Positions 6,372 through 12,516 of a stretch of 12,516 bases of DNA are shown here, in pieces. The position numbers were made by a program, and so were the translations under genes. This DNA comes from CAYVFC01 sp964450715 (GTDB lineage Bacteria > Myxococcota_A > Polyangia > Polyangiales > JAFGIB01), in NCBI GenBank assembly GCA_964450715.1, contig CAYVFC010000195.1:1-12516 (forward strand). Direction: 5' to 3'. The notes under the pieces are model-generated. The model did not search any database. It was not told where the DNA came from and saw only the letters and a program-made list of their open reading frames with translations. Position 1 is the stretch's first letter, and each line of letters begins with the position of its first letter.

Positions 6372-7712
6372 GTGCAAAAGGCTCTGGGATTGGCGGTCGC
6401 GGCACTGGTTATCGTAGCGGCCGGATGTGGTGGAGATGAAGACGGGGACACCGTCGGCTCGGGCGGCATAGCCGACAGCGGAGGTCCCGGCGGCGCTGGA
6501 AGCAGAGACACGGTTTTGTATACGAGCGACGCCGGAAAGGAAACGGCGTTGCCCGGTCAGGGAGAAGCGGATGGCGGGCAACCTGACAGTGCTCTCTCGG
6601 CCGGCGATTCCGGAATCGATTCGTCGCTGGACGCCGCGCGGACCGAGGCCTGTATCGAATACGTACGAGCTTATTGCGAAAGAAATATCGAGTGCCTCGG
6701 CTGGTCGGTGAGCGTTTTGTCGTGCCTGGCGGCGAACGCGCGTTATTGTCCAGACCAGCTCTTCTCCCCGGGTTCAGCGTGGACGGTTGAAGCTGCCCTG
6801 GAATGCGCCGAGAAGCGGCGCGTCATGGCCTGCGACGCCGTGGAACATCAGATCATGCCCGATTGCCCGGCGGCGGTGGGAACCCGGGCCGCTGGGGAGG
6901 AGTGCCTGTTTGCGAATCAGTGCGCCTCCGGCGCCTGCTCGTACCTCGGTTCCGACTTTTTTTGCGGCACCTGCATTCGCCCCGCCTCGAAGGGTGACCC
7001 GTGCAGCGGCAACTGCGTCCCTCCGCTGGTTTGCGACGAGGAAACCGAGCGCTGCGTCGCCCGACTACAGGTCGGCGAGGAGTGCGACCCGACCAGGTCC
7101 GAATGCCTGCCGTACGTCTGTGTGGCCGATTCCGACGGCGGTCTGGGCCGTTGCCAGCCCTATCCCACGCTGGGAGAAGACTGCAGCCAAACCCTCGCCT
7201 GCGCGTTGGGGGATTCCTACTGCGCTTCCGGTAAGACATGCCGGGCATACCCGGGTCCGGGAGAGGAATGCGGCGTCGATGCCCGGCGAAGCGAACCGGG
7301 CTATTGCGCAGCGGGTTTTTTCTGCGACAAGAGCCTGGACCCGCCCCTGTGCATACCCCTTCCGCGCGCGGGTGAGCCATGCGTCAATGGATTCGGCGAC
7401 TCGATAACCTGTGCCGATAACAGCTTCTGCGACTCGACCGCCGCCTCGCCCGTGTGCATTTCCCTGCCGTGGGCCGGTGAGCCGTGTGAGACCGGTTGCG
7501 CTGGCGATCTAATATGCGATTGCGTTGACGACGCATGCACTTCCCGCACCTGCATCCGGCTGCGTTTACCGGGAGAGACATGCGTCGAGGCCTACGATGC
7601 CTGCCTAGAGGAGGCCAGCGTTTGCCAGAACGGCACCTGCGTCGCCGTGGGCCAACTGGGGCTGTTCGAAATGACGTGCGGGGCCGAAGTGACTGGCATA
7701 AGACCTTGGTAG
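6372..7712 (+). CDS. Lipoprotein with eight tandem Cys-rich (Dickkopf-like) repeats
   Basis: The product has 446 residues starting at GTG 6372, chosen because AGGAGGGG ends 4 bases upstream and the start aligns with the sister genes; an in-frame upstream start would lie in the promoter. The signal peptide ends AAGC with lipidated Cys19, followed by a long Gly/Ser/Asp linker. Residues about 92-170 form a Cys-containing, probably helical domain (EACIEYVRAYCERNIEC ... CAEKRR ... MPDC). From about residue 175 there are eight units of the plan GE(E/P)C...C...L.C....C, linked by short LPRAGEPC/LPWAGEPC joints. Such units are often annotated in Myxococcota as Dickkopf N-terminal Cys-rich-like. Many disulfides are expected, and a stalk, adhesive or binding role is plausible, with no catalytic motif. 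The signal-peptide DNA is about 83% identical to that of the gene at 5545 over 66 bases. Confidence 0.78.
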   Translation: MQKALGLAVAALVIVAAGCGGDEDGDTVGSGGIADSGGPGGAGSRDTVLYTSDAGKETALPGQGEADGGQPDSALSAGDSGIDSSLDAARTEACIEYVRAYCERNIECLGWSVSVLSCLAANARYCPDQLFSPGSAWTVEAALECAEKRRVMACDAVEHQIMPDCPAAVGTRAAGEECLFANQCASGACSYLGSDFFCGTCIRPASKGDPCSGNCVPPLVCDEETERCVARLQVGEECDPTRSECLPYVCVADSDGGLGRCQPYPTLGEDCSQTLACALGDSYCASGKTCRAYPGPGEECGVDARRSEPGYCAAGFFCDKSLDPPLCIPLPRAGEPCVNGFGDSITCADNSFCDSTAASPVCISLPWAGEPCETGCAGDLICDCVDDACTSRTCIRLRLPGETCVEAYDACLEEASVCQNGTCVAVGQLGLFEMTCGAEVTGIRPW

Positions 7713-7729
7713 TCCGTTCCGGAACCACC

Positions 7730-7768
7730 CAGCCTCCCGGTCACGCCCTCCAGGTATTCTTTCCGGCC
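7730..7768. repeat. Intergenic repeat, copy C
   Basis: This is the best-preserved copy (cagcctcccggtcacgccct, then ccaggtattctttccggcc). It lies 18 bp after the stop codon of the Cys-repeat gene and 120 bp before the serpin start. Thirteen bases, cctcccggtcacg, are also found at 34-46 inside the transposon-like end. Confidence 0.5.
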
Positions 7769-7823
7769 GGGGCCAGGCATGCCCCGTTGTCCCGAGTACC
7801 GTGCATCCTGAAATAGGCCGAGG

Positions 7824-7829
7824 TAAACT
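7824..7829 (+). promoter_or_regulatory. Possible -10 box of the serpin operon
   Basis: TAAACT lies 26 bases before the ATG at 7850, the same distance as in the cassette promoters, and the context ggtaaacttgg resembles ggtaacctgcc of copy 3. No matching TTGCCG box is found 18 bp upstream, so the call is weak. Confidence 0.25.
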
Positions 7830-7849
7830 TGGCAACGGAGGGCGGGATT

Positions 7850-9181
7850 ATGCGCGCAGGGTGGCTCGGAATCGTTCTGGCGGTCGCGATCGCCTCGGGT
7901 TGTTACGACGGCACAGATGTGGGTGGCGGCGAGGCTGGCAACAGCGGTGGCGCGGGAACGGCCGGAAGCGGAGGCGGAAATGGAGGCGAAGGCGGCGAGA
8001 CCCATGTTCCCGGGGTCAAGACGGCCTTTTTGGCGCCAACCCCGGGTACGGTGCGCTCCGATCCTCGGGCCGATGCGCCGGTTGCGGAGCTCGCCGGGGG
8101 ATTGAACGGCACCGGGTTCGATCTCTGGCGTACGCAGTCCGCCGAGGGCAACTTGGTCTTCAGCCCGGCGAGCATCGGACACGCCCTGCTGATGGCCCGC
8201 GCGGCCGCCGAGCCGGCCACCGGCGCCAGCATCGACGGCGCGCTCGCACTACCCGATGGTCTGGCCGCGCACCAGGCGTGGAACGCCATCGATCAGATGA
8301 TCGCCGCGGCGGCAGAAGCCGAGGACGATGTCACCATCGCCATTGCCGACCGGATCTGGCCTCGGCTCGACGTCACGCCCGATCAGGCATGGCTCGACCT
8401 GCTGGCCTCCGAGCACGGTGCCGACACCGAGGCTCTCGACTTCGCCGGCAATCCCGCGGGCTGCCGGCAGCTCATCAACCAGTGGGTCGGCGACAAGACG
8501 GAAGGGTTGATCCCGGAGCTGCTGCCGGAAGGATTCATAAGGCCGGACACGGTCCTGGTCCTCACCGACGCCATCTACTTCAAGGCCCGCTGGCAAACGG
8601 TGTTCGGCAAGTACTCCAACGTGACCGACGCCTTCACCCTGCTCGATGGCTCCACCACCCAGGTGGAATATCTGCACGAGCTGGAGCTGGGAGACCGCCG
8701 GGGCGAGGGTGACGGGTTCGTGGGCGCCGAGATCCCCTATGTCGGACGCGACCTGTCGATGCTGCTGATCGTTCCCGAGGCGGGTCGATTCGTCGAGATC
8801 CGCGACGGTCTCGACCAGCAGCTCCTCGACGAGATCGACGCCACCTTCACCACCGGTCCCTACGAGCTATTCATGCCCATGTGGACCACCAACACACAGA
8901 TCGACCTGATGTCGTGGCTCGCCGAGATCGGGGCCGCGCCCGGCAGCTACCCGGCCATCACCCCGGACGCCTTTCTCGACGCCGCCGTGCACGGCGCGGA
9001 TATCACCGTCGACGAATGGGGCATGGTGGCGGCGGCCGCCACCGGCCTCGGGTTTGCCGAATCCGGGCCGCCCGAACCTGAGCTGATCATCAAGGCCGAC
9101 CGGCCCTTTCTCTACCTCATCCGCCACCGACCGAGCGGCCTCATCCTGTTCGCCGGACAGGTGGTCGATCCGACGGCATAG
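7850..9181 (+). CDS. Serpin-family lipoprotein (predicted protease inhibitor)
   Basis: The product has 443 residues. The signal peptide MRAGWLGIVLAVAIASGC gives lipidated Cys18, then a Gly-rich linker to about residue 50. The serpin core shows NLVFSPASIGHALLMA (about 101), INQWVGDKTEGLIPELL (about 208), LTDAIYFKARW (238-248), a reactive-loop hinge at 385-399 (ITVDEWGMVAAAATG) and the closing strands DRPFLYLIRHRPSGLILFAGQVVDP. Serpins trap proteases by loop insertion after cleavage. Here Gly391 and AAAAT (394-398) of the hinge are kept, but predicted P14 is Met392 instead of the usual Thr/Ser, and P16 is Trp. Comparison with alpha-1-antitrypsin puts the scissile region near Glu404-Ser405, an uncertain placement. 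ATG 7850 follows GGAGGGCGGG; the upstream TTG at 7829 falls in a possible -10. It is coupled to the next gene. Periplasmic or cell-surface location is inferred. Confidence 0.92.
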   Translation: MRAGWLGIVLAVAIASGCYDGTDVGGGEAGNSGGAGTAGSGGGNGGEGGETHVPGVKTAFLAPTPGTVRSDPRADAPVAELAGGLNGTGFDLWRTQSAEGNLVFSPASIGHALLMARAAAEPATGASIDGALALPDGLAAHQAWNAIDQMIAAAAEAEDDVTIAIADRIWPRLDVTPDQAWLDLLASEHGADTEALDFAGNPAGCRQLINQWVGDKTEGLIPELLPEGFIRPDTVLVLTDAIYFKARWQTVFGKYSNVTDAFTLLDGSTTQVEYLHELELGDRRGEGDGFVGAEIPYVGRDLSMLLIVPEAGRFVEIRDGLDQQLLDEIDATFTTGPYELFMPMWTTNTQIDLMSWLAEIGAAPGSYPAITPDAFLDAAVHGADITVDEWGMVAAAATGLGFAESGPPEPELIIKADRPFLYLIRHRPSGLILFAGQVVDPTA

Positions 9182-9185
9182 GAGG
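9180..9185 (+). promoter_or_regulatory. Ribosome binding site overlapping the serpin stop codon
   Basis: AGGAGG overlaps the last two bases of the serpin TAG (9179-9181) and lies 7 bases before the ATG at 9193. This near-perfect site, with no room for a promoter, supports one transcript for both genes. Confidence 0.7.
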
Positions 9186-9192
9186 TTCGCCC

Positions 9193-9999
9193 ATGCGTAC
9201 TCGATGGTTCGCAATCGCGGTCGTACTGGTGGTCTTGGGGTGTAGCCAAGCCACCGAGGTTGGCGACGGTGACGGTGGTACGGTATCGGTACAGGATGGC
9301 GACAGCGGATCTGGTGGGGCCGCGGGCTCAGGCGGTACCGCTGGCAGCGCTGGAAGCGCCGGCAGCACAGGGGGAGAGCCGAGCGGCGGAAGCGGGGAAA
9401 CCGGCGGAACAGGAGGCGAGTCCGGGACAGCCGGCGGGGCGAGCGGCGAAGGCGGAACCGGTGGAAGGGACGCCGGTTCGGTTGACTGCTCCATGGTCGG
9501 CTGCGCGGCGCCGCCCTTGTGCTCCACGGGGTGCACCGAGCAATGCGGTTGCTGCCCGTGCAGCGAGGGAGACACGATGGGCGCCTACGTCTGTAAGGGG
9601 GGCTGCTGGGCCGAGGACGCCGACGGCGGCAATCCCGAGGGCTGCAACCACAACGGTGTGTTCTACCCGGTCGGTGCCAGCTTTCCCGCGGGGGACGGAT
9701 GCAACAGCTGCACCTGTACGGAAGGGGGCCTCGTCGCCTGTACCGAGATGGCCTGCATCTGCAATCCCGCCGCCGAGATGAACCGGCGCGAGTACATCGG
9801 GACCAGCCCCGCCCAGTGCGCCGCGATGGACTTCATTTGCCCGGAAAACACAACCTACTTCTGGAATGACTGCGGGTGCGGATGCGAACAGGACCCGAGC
9901 TGCCCGGAATGGTTCAACTGCGTGCCCGGCCCGGGCACGCCGCCGTGCGACGTGGACGACATCCAGGCGCGATGTCCGTACTCGGGCATTGCGTATTGA
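9193..9999 (+). CDS. Cys-rich lipoprotein with a pacifastin/VWC-like motif
   Basis: The product has 268 residues. The signal peptide MRTRWFAIAVVLVVLGC gives lipidated Cys17, followed by a Gly/Ser/Ala-rich linker to about residue 95. A Cys cluster (CSTGCTEQCGCCPC) follows. Residues 151-188 carry C-x18-CNSCTCTEGGLVACTEMAC. This matches the CNxCxCxxxGxxxCTxxxC core of pacifastin-type serine-protease inhibitors, which overlaps in pattern with VWC domains. The first spacing (18) is longer than the roughly 9-12 of classical pacifastins. A third Cys module follows (YIGTSPAQCA...NDCGCGCEQDPSCPEW), of a type repeated in myxobacterial secreted proteins. It sits 11 bases after the serpin stop with a strong ribosome binding site, so co-expression is very likely. 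Inhibitory activity is inference from motif and neighbour; a structural or binding VWC role is the alternative. Confidence 0.78.
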   Translation: MRTRWFAIAVVLVVLGCSQATEVGDGDGGTVSVQDGDSGSGGAAGSGGTAGSAGSAGSTGGEPSGGSGETGGTGGESGTAGGASGEGGTGGRDAGSVDCSMVGCAAPPLCSTGCTEQCGCCPCSEGDTMGAYVCKGGCWAEDADGGNPEGCNHNGVFYPVGASFPAGDGCNSCTCTEGGLVACTEMACICNPAAEMNRREYIGTSPAQCAAMDFICPENTTYFWNDCGCGCEQDPSCPEWFNCVPGPGTPPCDVDDIQARCPYSGIAY

Positions 10000-10017
10000 G
10001 TAACCGGTGATTTTGGA

Positions 10018-10401
10018 ATGACCGGCTCTCCGGATGCCGAAAAGATGCGTCTGTACCGCGGGCTCAAGCGGCCCTACGACCCATCCCGAGTTGCCACGCT
10101 TGGTCGCTGGGATGGTACCAATTTCACCGACTGCCCGTTCACGGCTCTGGAGTACGCCAGGGGCCGACAAGGCGTTGTTCTGGTTGTCGACGTGCCGCCG
10201 GAGGACCGGGTGACCGAGGAGCTCTGGATGGATTCGCAAGCCCGGCGCCTCATGTACCGGGGCCGGTTCGACCAGCACATCACCGCGGTCATCCCGGCCA
10301 AGGAGCTCCGCGCCCAGGTTCGCCAGAAGGGCGTGGCCTCGGCGTCCATCGAGTACAAAGCCAGGATCTTGCGGCGATACATCGAGTCGGTGCTGGCCTA
10401 G
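10018..10401 (+). CDS. Small conserved-looking protein, possible ADP-ribosyltransferase-like fold
   Basis: The product has 127 residues, without signal peptide or membrane segment. The order LYRGL (about residues 12-16), then FTDCPFTALEYA, then VVLVVDVP and VTEELW resembles the R / [S/T]-x-[S/T]-like / E layout of some ADP-ribosyltransferase folds. The match is loose, the catalytic assignment is not secure, and the C-terminal half (RFDQHITAVIPAKELRAQVRQKG) is unrecognised. The start is 18 bases after the preceding stop with only a weak GGA ribosome site; ATG 10045 (MRLYRGL) is an alternative. It might be read from the serpin transcript, but its cytosolic character suggests an unrelated function. 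Confidence 0.6.
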   Translation: MTGSPDAEKMRLYRGLKRPYDPSRVATLGRWDGTNFTDCPFTALEYARGRQGVVLVVDVPPEDRVTEELWMDSQARRLMYRGRFDQHITAVIPAKELRAQVRQKGVASASIEYKARILRRYIESVLA

Positions 10402-10518
10402 CCCGGCTCGCCCGTCCGGCCGGGGTAGGGCCCAGCCCGGGCCAGACCGCCGACCTCATCGCCCGTACGCGGTTCCGGGTGTTTCCGCCCGGCCTTTTCT
10501 GGTACATCCGGACCCGGA

Positions 10519-11481
10519 ATGCCCGACACATGGATCAGCGATATGCAGCATTTCGTGGGCATCGACGACCCGGAGCTGGATGTCCCGGCCCGGGCGCGCA
10601 AGATGGGGGAGTACCTGGGTCGGATCGTTTCGGCGGCCACCTCCTGTAACGTGGAGCAGCCGCTGGAGAGCGTGATCTCGTGCCGCCGCCGGCCGCGGAA
10701 CCGGTCCTGCCCGGGCCACATCCGCTTGGTCCGCCGGCAAGACGGGAACATCATCTGGCAGTGCTCCTCCTGCGGGGATAACGGGATGATCTACAACTGG
10801 CAGGGGACGGTCTGGGATCTGTCGGGCCCGGAGCAGGTATTCGACTATGCGGCGTCGCTCCCCGCCGAGGTTCTGGGCGCGGCCGCGGATATCTCCGGCC
10901 TGCCCCGGACCGCGCTGCGAGTCATCATGCGCACCTCCACCGAAAAGGTGGGGCTGCTCTTGACCGGAACGAGGGCCGAGATGGACTCGCTGAAATCGGC
11001 GGTCGCGAGAGCGGCAGGCCGGTCGCGAGGGAACCGCAAGAAGCTACTCCACCAGCTGCTTAGCCGGTTGGAAGGTGGCGCCGTCGGCGAGGATGGGGAG
11101 CCCGGAAGCGACCCGCCAGGCTCTCGAGCCAAGATCTCGGAGACCTTGCTGTTCTTCGCCAAGCCGCTCTTCGATATCATGGGCCTCGATCCGCCGGTAG
11201 AGGTGGCGGAGAGCGCGCTCATGGCGGCGGTGACCGTCTGGAACGCCGAGGTGATCAAGCAGTGGAGGGACGGGGAGGACTACACCGACCAGGCGCGCCA
11301 GCTCATCGCAAAGGGGCTTCCGCAGTTCTTGCCGATGTTCGAGACGCTGGTCAGGCGCAAGAAGCAGTACTTCGCGGACGACCTGCGGGCCATCAGCGAC
11401 TTCAAGGTTTACTGCAACGCCGACGGCGAGCTCCGGGTCAGCGCGGAAGCGCGGATACCAAAGGATATGCCCATTCACTGA
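10519..11481 (+). CDS. Unknown protein with an N-terminal Cys4-type zinc-binding candidate
   Basis: The product has 320 residues, soluble. Residues 55-85 contain C55, C64-P-G-H67 and C82-S-S-C85, followed by GDNGMIYNWQGTVWDLS, consistent with a zinc ribbon plus a short conserved tail. A low-complexity, proline-containing stretch (about 188-200) separates this from a probable helical C-terminal domain, with ETLLFFAKPLFDIMG, AAVTVWNAEVI and RRKKQYFADDLRAISDF. I do not recognise the full-length family; similar Cys-rich WEGTxWDLS proteins occur as uncharacterised genes in other bacteria, which is recollection only. The preceding 117 bp are GC-rich with a poor TTTCCG/TACATC pair (15-bp spacing) and no clear ribosome site. 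It is separated by 41 bp from the next gene, so the two may be co-transcribed. Confidence 0.7.
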   Translation: MPDTWISDMQHFVGIDDPELDVPARARKMGEYLGRIVSAATSCNVEQPLESVISCRRRPRNRSCPGHIRLVRRQDGNIIWQCSSCGDNGMIYNWQGTVWDLSGPEQVFDYAASLPAEVLGAAADISGLPRTALRVIMRTSTEKVGLLLTGTRAEMDSLKSAVARAAGRSRGNRKKLLHQLLSRLEGGAVGEDGEPGSDPPGSRAKISETLLFFAKPLFDIMGLDPPVEVAESALMAAVTVWNAEVIKQWRDGEDYTDQARQLIAKGLPQFLPMFETLVRRKKQYFADDLRAISDFKVYCNADGELRVSAEARIPKDMPIH

Positions 11482-11522
11482 ACGGTGGGTCTGGCGTCGA
11501 CCGTGAAGGAGAGGATAGACCC

Positions 11523-11888
11523 ATGACCATTTCCGGCAAGTGGCGCATCACCGAGATGGATAACTGGGACCGTGAGGCGATGGATCTCGTCGGCACGGCC
11601 TTCATAGAGTTCGTGGACCGGGAGGGCCATTTTCGCTTCGTGGCGGTCGACGGATGGATGGACTGCCGGCACAGTACCAAAAACGGCCGGCCGTACGTCG
11701 AGTTCAGCTGGGACGGGAACGACGAACGCGACCCCGCCAGCGGCCGAGGGTGGGCGAAGCTGGAGAAGGACGGTTCTCTGACCGGCCACATCTACTTTCA
11801 CCAGGGCGACGACTCTGCCTTCAAGGCCATCCGGCTCGCCGGGAAAACGGGTATCCGGAAGAGGCGGAACCCCTTTGAGGGACGATGA
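11523..11888 (+). CDS. Small uncharacterised protein (MTISGKWRITEMD family)
   Basis: The product has 121 residues, with no signal peptide. The sequence begins MTISGKWRITEMDNWDREA and continues FIEFVDREGHFRFVAV, PYVEFSWDGNDERDPASGRGWA and GSLTGHIYFHQGDDSAF. This is a compact beta-strand-rich protein of a small family I recall as widespread and of unknown function. The GKW start and short alternating strands could indicate a lipocalin/calycin-like barrel, but this is not demonstrated. ATG 11523 is supported by AAGGAGAGGA (11506-11515) about 7 bases upstream; the frame is open further back only because it overlaps the preceding gene. Likely co-transcribed with the zinc-candidate gene upstream. 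A basic tail (GIRKRRNPFEGR) ends it. Confidence 0.75.
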   Translation: MTISGKWRITEMDNWDREAMDLVGTAFIEFVDREGHFRFVAVDGWMDCRHSTKNGRPYVEFSWDGNDERDPASGRGWAKLEKDGSLTGHIYFHQGDDSAFKAIRLAGKTGIRKRRNPFEGR

Positions 11889-11978
11889 ACGCGAAGAGCA
11901 AGGCCGGTGGCCCACCGACGCCGCTGTCGCGATACTCGATACGATGCGATGGGCGCCGGGCTGATGATACTCGGACAG

Positions 11979-12516
11979 TCATGGCGTAACAATTTCATCG
12001 ATTTCTAACGCCTTCGTCAAAGCCCCGCGTAGGCGTTTTGCTTCTTCTGTTCCTCTTAGTGGATTGGGATGTTTCCAGGTAATGGGAAACTCTGGACGGT
12101 CGATGGGTAATAAGGTGGCCCCTGAATATTGTCCGGTATACTGCATCACGATAAACCGAAGAGCTTCGTTTTCTTCTTCGATTTTGAAATACGTGAAATC
12201 CAAGGGAAGGTCCAGTTGGTTGCGGATGAACCACCAAGCTGCTGCGCCGTATTTATCAAACTTGTTTTGTTCGATGTCGATTGAAAATAAGTGCCAAAGG
12301 GCAACGTTATCGAAGCCGTAGCGTAGCAGCGACAGGGCCTGGCCAATACCGTCATAAAAAGGCCTGTTGAAGCCACCGTTGCTGATGTAAAAATACTTGG
12401 CTTCAACCGCATAAAGACCTCTTGTTTCGCTTACTAAGATAAGGTCAATCTCGTTCAGAACGTAACTGTTCAGCCCCCCGATTTTTTCGGCGCGGAGGGG
12501 GATCGACACGGGGCTC
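11979..12516 (-). CDS. PD-(D/E)XK nuclease-like protein, partial at the window edge
   Basis: Numbering from the GTG whose first base is 12509, the product shows NE20-I-D22-LILV...YAVE36-A-K38, the D...(E)xK arrangement of PD-(D/E)XK nuclease folds, including NERD-like domains. It also shows DGIGQ57ALSLLRYGFDNVALW, a Q-containing helix often following that core. The frame is open to the end of the window, so the true start may lie outside; 176 residues are visible from the GTG. The C-terminal part (HPNPLRGTEEAKRLRGALTKAL) is unrecognised. The region is much AT-richer than neighbouring genes (sampled 12161-12220: 25 of 60 are G or C), suggesting transfer. It is convergent with the gene ending at 11888, with 90 bp between them and no clear terminator. 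Role in defence, repair or an element cannot be told from this fragment. Confidence 0.65.
   Translation of the reverse strand, partial: SPVSIPLRAEKIGGLNSYVLNEIDLILVSETRGLYAVEAKYFYISNGGFNRPFYDGIGQALSLLRYGFDNVALWHLFSIDIEQNKFDKYGAAAWWFIRNQLDLPLDFTYFKIEEENEALRFIVMQYTGQYSGATLLPIDRPEFPITWKHPNPLRGTEEAKRLRGALTKALEIDEIVTP

Noticed and set aside
7592..8182. 196-residue minus-strand frame across the intergenic region at 7713-7849
   Set aside because: It has no start signal or motif and is antisense to two well-supported genes.
7801..8712. 303-residue plus-strand frame overlapping the serpin
   Set aside because: It is extremely Arg/Gly-rich with no recognisable motif, a frame shadow of the serpin gene.
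9280..9480. Tandem ggcgga/ggaagcg-like DNA repeats as a satellite or CRISPR
   Set aside because: They are in frame and encode the Gly/Ser/Ala linker of a lipoprotein. There are no regular spacers or conserved repeat unit.
9328..10278. 316-residue open frame on the minus strand
   Set aside because: It lies antisense across the pacifastin-like gene and the next gene, whose plus-strand products have a lipobox and Cys motifs. Long antisense frames are expected in high-GC DNA, and its composition is Ala/Arg/Pro-rich without domains.
10482..10508. TTTCCG and TACATC as another cassette promoter before the gene at 10519
   Set aside because: The spacing is 15 bp instead of 18, the downstream AGGAGGGG is missing, and the gene lacks the signal peptide.
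11885..11989. 34-codon frame overlapping the stop at 11888 (ATGA)
   Set aside because: It has no recognisable motif, overlaps the 3' end of the minus-strand gene, and is not long enough to support without conservation.

Overview
This is a high-GC window dominated by secreted lipoproteins. They have short signal peptides ending in a lipobox Cys, then acidic or Gly/Ser-rich low-complexity linkers. Their folded parts are WGSGPNDVWAVG-type repeats, tandem Cys-rich repeats, lipocalin-like, serpin and pacifastin/VWC-like domains. I infer a chromosome of a myxobacterium or close relative (Myxococcota), where this style of surface proteome is typical. No rRNA, tRNA, phage or CRISPR was seen.

Layout. 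Bases 1-397 hold the 3' half of a hemerythrin-like gene. Its upstream edge coincides with a transposon-like end terminating in CTAG. Bases 446-7712 form a lipoprotein island: two tandem seven-repeat WG-type propeller lipoproteins (530-1975, 2068-3279); a non-coding stretch of about 360 bp holding a stem-loop and a 166-bp MITE-like element with perfect 26-bp terminal inverted repeats; an AT-richer PQQ-like propeller protein with four C-terminal membrane segments (3643-5403); a lipocalin-like lipoprotein (5545-6192); and a lipoprotein with eight Cys-rich repeats (6372-7712). Bases 7850-9999 are a two-gene unit encoding a serpin lipoprotein and a lipoprotein with a pacifastin/VWC-like Cys motif. 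Bases 10018-11888 hold three cytosolic-looking proteins of unknown function. On the minus strand, an AT-rich PD-(D/E)XK nuclease-like gene (11979 to the window edge) converges on them.

Two layers of structure go beyond the genes. First, four lipoprotein genes share an upstream module (TTGCC[G/C], exactly 18 bp, TAtyCT-like box). In three of them this leads at fixed spacing into AGGAGGGG, a near-identical signal peptide and Cys19, although their mature domains are unrelated. Second, a short repeat beginning cagcctcccggtcacgccc recurs between genes. Together these suggest a set of co-regulated surface-lipoprotein cassettes in which the secretion front end is conserved and the payload varies.

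The most notable biological proposal is the serpin plus pacifastin-like pair. It looks like a two-family protease-inhibitor module displayed on the surface of a predatory or proteolytic bacterium. The serpin's hinge is atypical (Met at the predicted P14), so inhibition is not assured.
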